This document shows positions 32,161 through 41,205 of a stretch of DNA of 64,000 bases, one piece after another. The notes under the pieces are model-generated. The model made no database searches, was not told where the DNA came from, and worked only from the letters and a program-made list of their open reading frames with translations. The position numbers and the translations under genes were made by a program. Positions within the stretch are counted from its first letter, which is position 1, and every line of letters begins with the position of its first letter. This DNA is from Streptomyces cyaneus (GTDB taxonomy: Bacteria; Actinomycetota; Actinomycetes; Streptomycetales; Streptomycetaceae). The stretch is from positions 186,001 through 250,000 of the forward strand of contig NZ_RQJW01000010.1 in the NCBI RefSeq assembly GCF_004028635.1, given 5' to 3'.

Positions 32161-32231
32161 GACAGAACGCTCCAGGAGATGAGAACAGACTCCGACTTTT
32201 CAAGATCATGGATTGGTGCGGCCGCTCGTGG

Positions 32232-32271
32232 GTGTCTCATTACGAGACAGCACGAGACGGCACGAGACAGC
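32232..32271. promoter_or_regulatory. TGTCTC-N5-GAGACA operator with 10-bp-phased repeats
   Basis: Inverted repeat TGTCTC / GAGACA (about 32233-32249), directly continued by three direct copies of ACGAGACRGC at 32242, 32252 and 32262. Copies spaced 10 bp apart face the same side of the helix. The site lies between the catabolic operon and its regulator gene. Confidence 0.7.
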
Positions 32272-32332
32272 CACCGCCAGGACAACCCACCGTCGCTCCT
32301 CGCGGGACGCTCCCGATACGGTGAGGAGCGCC

Positions 32333-34138
32333 ATGACCACCGCGGAACATGCTCCTGCCCTCGCCCCTCTCCGCCGTGCCCGCCAGCGGTTCCTGACGGG
32401 ACGCCCGCTCCCGGACGGCGTACCGGACGACGTGGTCGCCGCCTGGCGGCGCGCCCGTTTCTTCGGCGTACGGCCTGATCTCGACGGTCCGGTACGGGAG
32501 TTGAGGGCCGACCCTGTCGACTCGCCCCTGCTGGAGGCGGCGCGTCCCACGCTCACCCGTATCGCCCAGGCCCTGGACGCCGGACGGTCGGCCCTCGTGC
32601 TCACCGACGAGCGGCTGAGGGTGCTGTGGTCGTCCGGCAGCGCGCCCGGCGACGACACGTGCCGCGACCTGTCCGAGCGGGAGGTCGGCCACAACAGCGC
32701 CGCGCTCGCCCTGCGCACACGCCGCCGGGCCGAGGTGCACGGTCCCGAACACTTCCTCGACGTGTGGCAGGACGTCTCCGCGGTCAGCGTGCCGCTGCTC
32801 TCCCCGGATACGGGACAGGCGCTCGGCACCGTGACGGTCGCCTCCGGCCTGTGCGCCGGCTGCCGCCCGCACCCCGGCTCCGCCCTCGCCGAGGCGGCCG
32901 CCACGGCGGTGGAGGCGGAACTGCGGGCACGCGCGCGTACCGCGGAACGGGCACTGCTCGACGCGTACGAGCGGGCCGCGCGGGGGCGCGAGCGGGCGGT
33001 CGTCGCGCTGGACGGCCGTAACCGCCTGGTCAGCGAGGCGGCGGCACGCCTGGCCTCGCCGCAGGTGCTGGAGGCGTTGGAGCGGGGCGTGCGGGCGTGG
33101 GGGAGGGGAAGCGCGACGGGAAGCGGCCGGGCGGCCGGTGAGTCGTACGAGATCCCGCTGCCCGAGGACGCCGGGTGCACCGTCGAGATCACTCCGGTAC
33201 GGCATGAGGGCCGCGACCTCGGCCTGGTCGCCGTGCTCGCACCACGCCCCGTGGAGCCGGCGCCGGCGCCGCCGTGTCCGGGGAGTGCGTTGGTGGGCAG
33301 GTCGGTGCCGTGGCGGCACACCGTCGCGCAGGCGACGGCCTTGGCCCGTACCGCGGGACCCCTGCTCCTCGTGGGCGAGCGGGGAACGGGCAAGACCGCG
33401 CTCGCCCTCGAACTCCTCGACGGAACGGCTCCGTCGGTCGTGGACGCCGCCGCATCACCACCCGACCTCGGCGTCAAGAACGGCGCGCGTGGCGAGATGA
33501 GAGTCAGCCCGACTGAAGGCCGGTGGAGGGCCGGCGACCGCCCGCTGCTCCTGCGCCACGCCGAACGGCTGGCCCAGCCGGATGTCGCCGCCCTCAACTC
33601 CCTCCTCGACGAACGACCCGACGCCCACCTGGTCGTCACCTACACTCCCGGTCCCACGCCGGGCCCCTGCCTGCAGCGTCTCCTCGACACCCTCGCGGCC
33701 CGCTCGGTGACCCTGCCCGCCCTGCGGGAACGCCCCGAGGACATCAGGGAGTTGCTCCCCGCCCTCGCGCCCGGGCCGGCCCCCGGCAGCCCGCCGCTGA
33801 CCTGGACCCTGGACGCGCTGCGGGCTCTGGAGCAGCATCCCTGGCCCGGGAATCTCACCGAACTCGCCCACCTCGTAAGGGCGTTGGCGAGTCAGCGGCG
33901 GGTCAGCGGGCCGGTGCGCCGCAGTGAACTGCCGGATCCCGTCCGGGAGGGACCGGCGGGACGCAACCTCAGCCCGATGGAGCTCGCCGAGCGCGCCGCG
34001 ATCCTGGAGGCACTGCGCCGCCACGGCGGCAACAAGGCGCGCGCCGCGGCGGCGCTGGGGATCGCCCGGGCCACCCTCTACCGGAAGCTGCGGGGGTACC
34101 AGGGGCGGGATGCCTCGATCACCCCGAAGCTGCCCTGA
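32333..34138 (+). CDS. AcoR-like GAF/AAA/Fis-type transcriptional regulator, degenerate AAA+ domain
   Basis: A 601-residue regulator with a GAF-type sensory region (about 20-190), a central AAA+ part and a C-terminal Fis HTH (SPMELAERAAILEALRRHGGNKARAAAALGIARATLYRKLRGY, 550-592). The AAA+ part keeps Walker A (VGERGTGKTAL) and the PWPGNLTELAHLVRAL block, but I find no GAFTGA loop for sigma-54 contact, and Walker B is reduced to RPLLLRHAERL. That suits an organism without sigma-54. ATG 32333 has GAGGAG upstream. It faces the aromatic operon across a repeat-rich control region, so it is probably the pathway activator. Confidence 0.85.
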   Translation: MTTAEHAPALAPLRRARQRFLTGRPLPDGVPDDVVAAWRRARFFGVRPDLDGPVRELRADPVDSPLLEAARPTLTRIAQALDAGRSALVLTDERLRVLWSSGSAPGDDTCRDLSEREVGHNSAALALRTRRRAEVHGPEHFLDVWQDVSAVSVPLLSPDTGQALGTVTVASGLCAGCRPHPGSALAEAAATAVEAELRARARTAERALLDAYERAARGRERAVVALDGRNRLVSEAAARLASPQVLEALERGVRAWGRGSATGSGRAAGESYEIPLPEDAGCTVEITPVRHEGRDLGLVAVLAPRPVEPAPAPPCPGSALVGRSVPWRHTVAQATALARTAGPLLLVGERGTGKTALALELLDGTAPSVVDAAASPPDLGVKNGARGEMRVSPTEGRWRAGDRPLLLRHAERLAQPDVAALNSLLDERPDAHLVVTYTPGPTPGPCLQRLLDTLAARSVTLPALRERPEDIRELLPALAPGPAPGSPPLTWTLDALRALEQHPWPGNLTELAHLVRALASQRRVSGPVRRSELPDPVREGPAGRNLSPMELAERAAILEALRRHGGNKARAAAALGIARATLYRKLRGYQGRDASITPKLP

Positions 34139-34168
34139 TCGCCCCGCAGCCTTGGCCCTCTCGAAGCC

Positions 34169-34238
34169 CTGAGGGCCTCATCGTGTCCCGGTCCACCTGA
34201 GGGCCTCATCGTGCCCGGGCCACCTGCGGGCCTCAGCG
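34169..34238 (+). repeat. 28-bp direct repeat after the regulator gene
   Basis: CTGAGGGCCTCATCGTG... at 34169 and 34197 (28 bp apart), with a diverged copy CTGCGGGCCTCAGCG at 34224. It starts about 30 bp after the stop codon and ends at the stop of the convergent gene. Each copy holds a small GAGGGCCTC hairpin, so it may act as terminator. Confidence 0.75.
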
Positions 34239-34817
34239 CGCCCCCGTCCAGTTGTGCGCGACGTCGATCACGACCCGGTCGGTCGCCACCCACACCCGGA
34301 ACGGCAGCCGTGCCCGGACGCCGAGCCCGATCTGTGTGTCTCCTTCGAAGCTGCCGGCGAACCGTGCGTCCCGGAAGGTGCGGTAGCCCGTGAGGTCCAC
34401 GCCCTTCAGGCGCTGACCGGCGCGCACGGGATACGTGGGCTGCCCGGTGTCGGGGTCGTAGGCGGGGGCGGCCACCCGCACCTCGAGGACGGCTCCGCCG
34501 CCGACGGGAATGTAGTTGCCCGAGCCGTCCTGGTAGAGGCGGCTGACGTACCTGACGGAATAGCCGAGGTCGCGGGTGCCCGCGCCGGGGACGTCCACGA
34601 CCATGCGGTCGAAGCAGGCGTGCCAGCCGGTCCTGATGTTCGTCACCGACTCCGACGTGGCGGCGGAGCGGGTCTCGGGCTGACTGCCCCAGCCGGTGGG
34701 GCAGGCCGTGGTCTGGGTGGTGGTGGCCGTCGTGGCGCCGGCCGGGACCGCCGCCACACCCAGAGTGGCGGCCATGAGTGCGACTGTCGTCACCCATGCG
34801 GTTCTGTGTTGTCCCAT
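34233..34817 (-). CDS. Secreted AMIN-like domain protein
   Basis: A 194-residue exported protein. Signal peptide: MGQHRTAWVTTVALMAATLGVAAVPAGATT, with likely cleavage after AGA near 28. The mature part matches an AMIN-like beta-sandwich common in actinomycete exported and lipo-proteins: GTRDLGYSVRYVSRLYQDGSG, AVLEVRVAAPAYDPDTGQPTY and FRVWVATDRVVIDVAHNW. One Cys pair (CPTGW, HACFDR). ATG 34817 has GGGGAT upstream; the longer frame lacks a start signal. AMIN-type domains bind cell-wall or surface polymers; exact role unknown. Confidence 0.8.
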   Translation of the reverse strand: MGQHRTAWVTTVALMAATLGVAAVPAGATTATTTQTTACPTGWGSQPETRSAATSESVTNIRTGWHACFDRMVVDVPGAGTRDLGYSVRYVSRLYQDGSGNYIPVGGGAVLEVRVAAPAYDPDTGQPTYPVRAGQRLKGVDLTGYRTFRDARFAGSFEGDTQIGLGVRARLPFRVWVATDRVVIDVAHNWTGAR

Positions 34818-35014
34818 TTCATCCCCTGGAAGGGTGGTGTGTCTGATATTAGGCAAGACATTCGGGTTGGCGGAATGGTTGCACCGTTGCGAAGTTCGTC
34901 GGTCCGGGTTGTACAACGATCGGCGGCTCGCTCGGGAACCAGCACCGGACCCGGGACGTTCCACGAAGGACGGCTGCTGCTCACGGGGGGCCGCACGCGT
35001 AGCAGGGGGGCGAT

Positions 35015-36181
35015 GTGACGCGGTTGATCGTCATAGGGGGCGGGATCGCCGGTGCCGGAGCGGCTCTCGCCCTGCACAAGGCCGGATTCGACGTCGCCGT
35101 GTACGAGGCGCACCCCGACTCCGCCGAGGACATCGGCGCGTTCCTCACGCTCGCGAGCAACGGCATGCGCGCCTTGGCGCAGGTCGACGCGTCAGCGGCG
35201 GTCACCGCGATCGGCTTCCCGCTGACCTCGATGCGGGTCCTCGACGACACGGGCGTCGAGGTGGCCCACGTACCGCTCGGGGAGGCCGGTACGCCGCATC
35301 TTCAGTACCGGTGTCTGCGACGCGGCGACCTCAACGCCGCCCTGCAGGCGGAGGTCGAGCGCCGGGGCATCGCCCTCCGACACGGCGCCCGCATCGCGTC
35401 CGCCGAGGACGGCCCGGACGGCGTCACCGCCCACTTCGCCGACGGCAGCACAGCGACCGGCGACCTCCTCATCGGGGCCGACGGCCTGAACTCCACCGTC
35501 CGCCGGCTGATCGCCCCCGAGGCACGCCCGGGTCATGCCGGCCAGTACGTCTTCTACGGCTACACCGGCGCCGCACCCGGGGCAGGCGAGGGCGAGACCA
35601 TCACCATGGTGCGCGGCAGCACCGTCGCGTTCGGGTACGCGGTGTCGCCCGAGGGGGAGACGTACTGGTTCGCGCGTGTCTCCGACGCCCCCTTGGCCGC
35701 GGACGACATCGCGCACGGCACCCCCGCCCGGTGGCGCGACCTGCTGCTGCCGCTGCTCCGCAAGGACTCCACCCCGGCCGCGGACCTCGTCGCGGCCACC
35801 CCCGACCACCTCATGGTCACCAACGCCACCGAACTCCCCACCGGGACACCCTGGCGTTCCGCCCGGACCCTGGTCATCGGCGACGCGGCCCACGCCGCGT
35901 CCCCGGCCACCGGGCAGGGCGCCTCGATGGCACTGGAGGACGCGGTCGTCCTCGCCAAGTCCCTGCGCGACGCGCCCGACATCGACGCCGCGCTCACCCT
36001 TTACGAGACACTCCGCCGCCCCCGCGTGGAACACAACATCACCGTCAGCGGCAACATCTCCCGCGGCACCCACACCCCTTCGGGCCCCGGCCCCCGAGGC
36101 ACGAGCGCGAACCGGCCGGGCGACGACGAGCTCATACGGCACCTGGAGTGGGGCACCGACCTCCGGCAACTCGCGCCATAA
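35015..36181 (+). CDS. FAD-dependent monooxygenase (salicylate/urate hydroxylase type)
   Basis: A 388-residue flavin monooxygenase. FAD loop LIVIGGGIAGAGAALAL (4-20), DG motif DLLIGADGLNSTVRRL near 150, GD motif LVIGDAAHAASPATGQGASMALEDAV near 285-310. GTG 35015 follows AGGGGGG at 5 nt. Length and motif spacing match the short group that includes salicylate and kynurenine hydroxylases, but the substrate is not evident. It precedes the molybdenum hydroxylase genes by about 130 nt, so the three could share an aromatic or N-heterocyclic substrate. Confidence 0.85.
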   Translation: MTRLIVIGGGIAGAGAALALHKAGFDVAVYEAHPDSAEDIGAFLTLASNGMRALAQVDASAAVTAIGFPLTSMRVLDDTGVEVAHVPLGEAGTPHLQYRCLRRGDLNAALQAEVERRGIALRHGARIASAEDGPDGVTAHFADGSTATGDLLIGADGLNSTVRRLIAPEARPGHAGQYVFYGYTGAAPGAGEGETITMVRGSTVAFGYAVSPEGETYWFARVSDAPLAADDIAHGTPARWRDLLLPLLRKDSTPAADLVAATPDHLMVTNATELPTGTPWRSARTLVIGDAAHAASPATGQGASMALEDAVVLAKSLRDAPDIDAALTLYETLRRPRVEHNITVSGNISRGTHTPSGPGPRGTSANRPGDDELIRHLEWGTDLRQLAP

Positions 36182-36307
36182 ATCGAGGCGATGATCGCTG
36201 CGATGATCGACGCGTTATTCGATGCAGTGACCAACCGGCGCAACCCCGCAGCGCACCGGCCCCTCATACAGATCGAACCAGCCCGGGTTCGCGGAGAGGA
36301 GCGTCTG

Positions 36308-38440
36308 TTGGCCCGTCAGTTGTCCCGCCGCCAGTTCGTCGTCTACTCGGTCGCGGCGACCACCCTGACCGTCGCGGCACCGCTCGGCTGCGACGGCTCG
36401 ACCGCCGAGGGCGCCGAGGAACCCGCGGACGGTAGCCGTAGCTCCACGTCCGACGTGCTGGTCACCGGCACCGACGCGGAAATGCTGGTCCTGGAGGTCA
36501 CCACGGCCAACAGGGTCGTCGTACGGCTGCCGCGCGTCGAGGTCGGCCAGGGCGTCACCACCGCCGTCGCCATGATGATCGCCGAGGAGCTGGACGCCCG
36601 GCTCGCCGACGTCGACATCCCGCTCGCGGACGCCCGCAAGGAGGGCAACCAGTTCACCGGCGGCTCCAACTCGGTCAGTTCGCTGTACGGCCCGGCCCGG
36701 CAACTGGCCGCCACCGCCCGCGCCAAGCTGGTGACCGCGGCCGCCCGGCAATGGCATGTCCCCGCACGGACCCTGCGCACCCGGGGCACCAGGGTCTTCG
36801 CCCCGGACGGGCGCTCCGCCACCTTCGGATCGCTCACCAGGAGCGCGGCCCGGATCACCCGGCCGGCCGTGTCGACCCAACCCAAACCGGCGTCCAAGCA
36901 TCAGGTGATCGGACGGCCGACGACCCGCATCGACGCCCGCGACATCATCACCGGCAAGGCGAAATACACCGGAGACCTCACGGTGGCCGGAGCGAAGCCG
37001 ACGGTCGTGGCCCGCCCGCCGACCCTCGGCGGGAAGGTCGTCTCGGTGGACTCCCGGGCCGCCCGCGCCATGCCCGGCGTCCACGCGGTCGTCCAGATCG
37101 ACGGCGGTGTCGCCGTGATCGCGGAGACCTTCCACCACGCCTTCCAGGCCAGGGACGCCCTCCGGATCGAGTGGGCGCCGGGCCCACTGGCGAACGTCTC
37201 CGACGCCCAGATCCGCTCCCGGCTGCGCGCCGCGGTCCCCAAGCTGCAGAGCCCGCCGCGCGGATCCGCGCAGACCGAGGCCGAGTTCGAGTTCGCCTTC
37301 GTCAGCCACGCGCCGATGGAGGTGCTCACAGCGGTGGCGGACGTACGCACACAGCGGGCCGAGATCTGGTTCTCCTCCCAGACGCCGCAGTCGGCGCGTG
37401 AGGAGATCGCCTCGGCGACCGGCCTGCCGGTGTCGAAGGTCCGCGTCCATGTCCTGCGCGGCGGCGGCTCGTTCGGGCGCCGCCTGAACTACGACGCCGC
37501 GATAGAGGCGGCCCAGATCTCCAAGAAGGCGCGCCTGCCGGTGAAGCTGATGTGGAGCCGGGCCGACGACATCCGGCACGGCAGAATGCGCCCGGCCTCC
37601 CACCACCGGATCCGGGCCAGCCATGCCCAGGGCAGGGTGGTGGCCTTCGCCCACGCGACGGCGTCGGTCAGCGAGTCCTTCGACAAGCAGGGTCTGTCCG
37701 CCCAGGGCGGCGTGCGCTCCGCCGTGCGCGCCCCGGCGGCGGCCCCACTCCCCAGCGACAGCGGCCTCTACAACTTCGGCCGCCTCTCCGGCGACTCGGG
37801 CTCGGTCGACCTCGCGATCCCCCTCGGCGCCTGGCGCTCGGTGGACTCCGGCACCGTGCGCACCGCCGAGGAGATCGTCGTCGACGAGGTCGCCCGCAGC
37901 CTCGGCAAGGACCCGGTCGCCTTCCGCCGTACGACACTGCGGAGCAAGGCCGTGAAGGCCGTACTGGACAAGGTCGCGGCCGCCGGGAAGTGGGGCCGGA
38001 GCATGCCACCCGGGCACGCCCAGGGCGTCGCCGTCCACGAGGAGTACGACTCCTGCGTGGCCTGCCTCGTCGAGATCGACGCCGTCGATCCGAAGAACCC
38101 CCGGGTGACCAAGGTCGTGATGGCGGCCGACGTAGGAACGGCCGTCAATCCACGCGGCCTGGAGGCCCAGCTCATGGGCACGGCCGTCGACGGGATCTCC
38201 ACCATCCTGCGGGCGGGCCTGCACATCGACCGGGGCGCCGTCCGCGAGAGCAGCTTCGCCGACTTCCACTACGCCCGCCAGCGGCACGCCCCCCAGCACT
38301 TCGAGGCGCACATCATGCCCTCCCGGCGCGACCCCGGCGGAGCCGGCGAACTCGGCGTCCCGGCCGCGGCCGGCGCCGTGGCCAACGCCTACGCCCGCGC
38401 CACCGGCACCAAGCCGCGCCGCTTCCCCCTCGACTTCTGA
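36308..38440 (+). CDS. Molybdopterin-binding subunit of an exported xanthine-oxidase-family enzyme (IorB-like)
   Basis: A 710-residue large subunit. The N-terminus carries a Tat signal, LSRRQFVVYSVAATTLTVA, followed by GC, so it may be a lipoprotein or be cleaved. Family blocks: PRVEVGQGVTTAVAMMIAEELD, GKAKYTGDL, GGGSFGRRLNYDAAIEAAQI, GGAGELGVPAAAGAVANAYARATG near the C-terminus with the catalytic Glu. The start is taken as TTG 36308, because GAGAGGAG sits 6 nt upstream and gives the usual Tat layout; an ATG at 36191 would add 39 residues. Together with the next gene it forms the two-subunit type that passes electrons to a cytochrome. Confidence 0.85.
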   Translation: MARQLSRRQFVVYSVAATTLTVAAPLGCDGSTAEGAEEPADGSRSSTSDVLVTGTDAEMLVLEVTTANRVVVRLPRVEVGQGVTTAVAMMIAEELDARLADVDIPLADARKEGNQFTGGSNSVSSLYGPARQLAATARAKLVTAAARQWHVPARTLRTRGTRVFAPDGRSATFGSLTRSAARITRPAVSTQPKPASKHQVIGRPTTRIDARDIITGKAKYTGDLTVAGAKPTVVARPPTLGGKVVSVDSRAARAMPGVHAVVQIDGGVAVIAETFHHAFQARDALRIEWAPGPLANVSDAQIRSRLRAAVPKLQSPPRGSAQTEAEFEFAFVSHAPMEVLTAVADVRTQRAEIWFSSQTPQSAREEIASATGLPVSKVRVHVLRGGGSFGRRLNYDAAIEAAQISKKARLPVKLMWSRADDIRHGRMRPASHHRIRASHAQGRVVAFAHATASVSESFDKQGLSAQGGVRSAVRAPAAAPLPSDSGLYNFGRLSGDSGSVDLAIPLGAWRSVDSGTVRTAEEIVVDEVARSLGKDPVAFRRTTLRSKAVKAVLDKVAAAGKWGRSMPPGHAQGVAVHEEYDSCVACLVEIDAVDPKNPRVTKVVMAADVGTAVNPRGLEAQLMGTAVDGISTILRAGLHIDRGAVRESSFADFHYARQRHAPQHFEAHIMPSRRDPGGAGELGVPAAAGAVANAYARATGTKPRRFPLDF

Positions 38441-38483
38441 GCCACCTTCGACTCCTGAGCCACTTCGACTCCTGAGCCACCTT
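38431..38483 (+). repeat. 17-18-bp tandem repeat across the stop codon
   Basis: Three copies of CGACTYCTGAGCCACYTT (38431, 38449, 38466). The TGA in the first copy is the stop codon of the large subunit gene; the array ends at the ribosome site of the next gene. Confidence 0.85.
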
Positions 38484-38497
38484 TCGAGAAGGTACCG

Positions 38498-38953
38498 ATG
38501 CCGTCCTACTCCTTCACCCTCAACGGGAAGCGCGTCACCGTCGAGGCGCCCGCCGACATGCCCCTGCTGTGGGTGCTGCGCGACCTGCTGAACGTCACCG
38601 GCCCCAAGTACGGCTGCGGCGTCGGCGCCTGCCGCGCCTGCACCAGTCATCTCGACGGCGACGAGATCCAGCCGTGCGTCGTCCCGGTCGCCGACTGTGC
38701 CGGCCGCAAGGTCACCACCATCGAAGGCCTGGCCGACGGCGACGAACTCCACCCCGTCCAACAGGCCTGGCTCGACTGCGACGTCGCCCAGTGCGGCTTC
38801 TGCCAGCCGGGCCAGATCATGGCCACGGCCGCCCTCCTGAAGAAGACACCCCGGCCGACGGACGCCGACATCGACCGGATCGAGAACGTCTGCCGTTGCG
38901 GCACCTACTCCCGGATCCGCGAGGCGATCAAGAAGGCCGCCGCCGGTAGTTGA
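38498..38953 (+). CDS. [2Fe-2S] subunit of the molybdenum hydroxylase (IorA-like)
   Basis: A 151-residue iron-sulfur protein with two [2Fe-2S] clusters. Plant-type site: KYGCGVGACRACTSHLDGD (about 38-55) with a further Cys in QPCVVPV; second site QCGFCQPGQIM (about 101-111) and VCRCGTYSRI (about 134-143). Full length for IorA-type subunits. It has no signal peptide, so it should be co-exported with the Tat-tagged large subunit. No FAD subunit gene lies nearby. Confidence 0.92.
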   Translation: MPSYSFTLNGKRVTVEAPADMPLLWVLRDLLNVTGPKYGCGVGACRACTSHLDGDEIQPCVVPVADCAGRKVTTIEGLADGDELHPVQQAWLDCDVAQCGFCQPGQIMATAALLKKTPRPTDADIDRIENVCRCGTYSRIREAIKKAAAGS

Positions 38954-38998
38954 TCAGGTGACTTCAGTACTTCCAGGGACCGCCGTACCCTGATGGCC

Positions 38999-39868
38999 GT
39001 GCACAGCAGCTTCGAGGGGCCCGGCGTCACGGCGGCGCGATTCACCGGACTTCCGGTGACCGGCGAGCGACGGCTGTCCGCCTCGCTCGCCGAAGTCACC
39101 CTCGACGGCGGCCAGGTGGTGATGGTCAAGCGCGGCGACGGCGACCGAGCCGCGCAGGCCGAGGCGGCGGGCCTGCGCTGGCTGGCCGACGCCGGCACGG
39201 TCCGCATTCCCGCCGTGCACGGCCACGACGGGCAGTGGCTGGTCACCGACCGGGTGGCCACCGGCCGGCCCGGCGCCGGCGCGGCGGAGCGACTCGGCCG
39301 TGACCTGGCCGCCCTGCACGCCACCGGCGCCCCCGCGTTCGGCACCCCACCGCCCGGCGGCCCCCAGGACGCGTACATCGGGCTCGCCCCGATGCGCAAC
39401 GTCACCGGCCCCGACTGGCCCCGCTGGTACGCCGAGCACCGGGTGCTGCCGTATCTGCGCAGCGCGGTCGACGACGGAACGGTCCGCAGCTCCGAAGCGC
39501 CGGTGATCGAGCAGGTCTGCGAGCGGCTGCCCGAACTGGCGGGCCCCACCGAGCCGCCCGCCCGGCTGCACGGCGACCTCTGGAACGGCAACGTCCTGTG
39601 GGGCGCCGACGGACACGCCTGGCTGATCGACCCGGCCGCGCACGGCGGGCACCGCGAAACGGACCTGGCGATGCTCCACCTCTTCGGCTGTCCCCACCTG
39701 GACCGGATCCTGGACGGCTACCAGGAGACCGCGCCGCTCGCCGACGGCTGGCCCGACCGCATCGGCGTGCACCAACTGTTCCCGCTCCTGGTGCACGCCG
39801 TGCTGTTCGGCCGCGGTTACGCCGAACAGGCCCTTGCGGCGGCCGAAGCAGCACTGCGAACTGGATGA
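38999..39868 (+). CDS. Fructosamine kinase family protein
   Basis: A kinase-like protein of about 289 residues related to fructosamine-3-kinase, which phosphorylates sugars attached to protein amines. The ATP/active-site block is RLHGDLWNGNVLWG near 180-193, followed by IDPAAHGGHRETDLAMLHLFG. TACCCT lies 7 nt before the GTG at 38999, pointing to a leaderless start there; an ATG two codons earlier (38993) is the alternative. No partner genes suggest its target. Confidence 0.85.
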   Translation: MHSSFEGPGVTAARFTGLPVTGERRLSASLAEVTLDGGQVVMVKRGDGDRAAQAEAAGLRWLADAGTVRIPAVHGHDGQWLVTDRVATGRPGAGAAERLGRDLAALHATGAPAFGTPPPGGPQDAYIGLAPMRNVTGPDWPRWYAEHRVLPYLRSAVDDGTVRSSEAPVIEQVCERLPELAGPTEPPARLHGDLWNGNVLWGADGHAWLIDPAAHGGHRETDLAMLHLFGCPHLDRILDGYQETAPLADGWPDRIGVHQLFPLLVHAVLFGRGYAEQALAAAEAALRTG

Positions 39869-39926
39869 CGCACGGCGCCGGCCGTATCACCTACGTCGGC
39901 ACTGTCCCGGACGCAGCTTCAGTGAC

Positions 39927-40805
39927 TCAGTCAGTGCCACGCACGGGACGGCCGGTGAACGCGTCCAGCAGGATCCGGTCGCCGAGTGGGCGGTCCAGCT
40001 TGACCGTCACCTTCTTGGCGAGCAGTTGGAGCGTGCAGACACCGTCGCTCGTTCCGACCATGCGGCCGGACAGGACCACGCTGCCGTCCGTCTCCAGCAC
40101 GTCCACGACGGGTCCGTCGTCGCACGCCCCGTGGTGGGCCAGTACGGTGACGGACCGGCCGTCCGCGGCCACCTCGACCAGTTTGTTGAGTTCCCACAGA
40201 TCGGCGCTGACCTGGCCCACAGCGCCGATGGGCGGCTTGGGCGGCTTCGAGGGGGTGAGGGCGACCTGCTTGAGCGGGGTGTCATAGCCCTTGAGCGTGA
40301 ACAGCCAGACCGGGACGGTGGCCGGGCCGCGGCTGGTGGCCAGCGTCGTCTCGCTCAGCTTCGCCCCGGTCACGGTGAGGCTTGGCGCGGGTGAGCCGTT
40401 GTTGTCCAGCTTCTCGTACGCCTCCCACGCACTCATGAGCGGCAGCGTGAGCGAGTCACCGTCCTGCCAAGTCACCTTCGCGTCCTTCTCCGGGGTCTCG
40501 GGGAGGTCGCCGCGCAGCACGAAGTTCTCGCTGATGTACGCCTCCTTGTCGGCCTCGTTGTGGAAGGCGCCCTCGGGCGGTTGCACCGGCTCCGCCATCG
40601 GGTAGTAGCCCTCGCGCCAGATCTCGGCAGCCGGGGAACCGTCCCAGGCCTTGGCGACCTTGAGGGCGCGTGGCCTGGTGTGCGGCGCCGGCTCGGAGTT
40701 GTCGGCGCCCGGCCCGCCGGCGCCTGCCCCGCCGGCGCCGCAGCCGGTGGCGAGCAGGCCGAGTACGGTCAGCAGCTGGACGGTGCGTGAAGTGGTCGTA
40801 CGCAT
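39927..40805 (-). CDS. Lipoprotein of unknown function
   Basis: A 292-residue predicted lipoprotein. The signal ends in the lipobox LLATGC (about 18-23), followed by a Gly/Ala-rich stretch. The mature part is mixed alpha/beta with DGSPAAEIWREGYYPMAEPVQ and two C-terminal repeats of beta type, and ends VRGTD. I do not recognise a family or catalytic motif. ATG 40805 follows GGGGGATCC. Probably anchored to the outer face of the membrane, perhaps as a binding or sensor protein. Confidence 0.75.
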   Translation of the reverse strand: MRTTTSRTVQLLTVLGLLATGCGAGGAGAGGPGADNSEPAPHTRPRALKVAKAWDGSPAAEIWREGYYPMAEPVQPPEGAFHNEADKEAYISENFVLRGDLPETPEKDAKVTWQDGDSLTLPLMSAWEAYEKLDNNGSPAPSLTVTGAKLSETTLATSRGPATVPVWLFTLKGYDTPLKQVALTPSKPPKPPIGAVGQVSADLWELNKLVEVAADGRSVTVLAHHGACDDGPVVDVLETDGSVVLSGRMVGTSDGVCTLQLLAKKVTVKLDRPLGDRILLDAFTGRPVRGTD

Positions 40806-40896
40806 GGATCCCCCGAACGGACGGCGACGGGAACAGGAGAGGCGGTGCCGCGGCCGCCCCGACACTGTGACGCGCCAACGGCCCGTCGCGTTCGAC

Positions 40897-41205
40897 TCAC
40901 ACCAGTGACTGGGCGCCGACGACGGCGAGCAGCTCCAGCTTCTCGACTGCCTCGGTGCCCGGCTCGGCCGAGTACACGAGGATACGCAGGTCGTTGCCCT
41001 CCACGCGGAGCAGGTCGCAGTCCAGAGTCAGCAGGCCCACCTGCGGATGCTCGATCGTCTTGCGGGAGGCCTCGAGCCGGCCGACGACGCCCTGGTCCCA
41101 CAGCTCTGCGAACCGTTCGCTGCCGGCGCGCAGCTCGGTGACCATGCCGATCTCGAAGGTGCGTGGTGACGCCTGCTGCCTCGACGCCCCGGCGCCGCGC
41201 CCCTC
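40897..41205 (-). pseudogene. C-terminal remnant of an MmyB-like XRE regulator
   Basis: The frame from just after the CoA-transferase stop to 40897 codes RQQASPRTFEIGMVTELRAGSERFAELWDQ-type sequence, joined here in two pieces: FEIGMVTELRAGSERFAELW and EHPQVGLLTLDCDLLRVEG, then LVYSAEPGTEAVEKL. This matches the C-terminal 80-90 residues of the MmyB ligand-binding domain; the HTH and most of the domain are missing. An ATG at 41145 could start an 82-residue product, but it has no clear ribosome site. It is in the same frame as the preceding gene. Confidence 0.6.
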
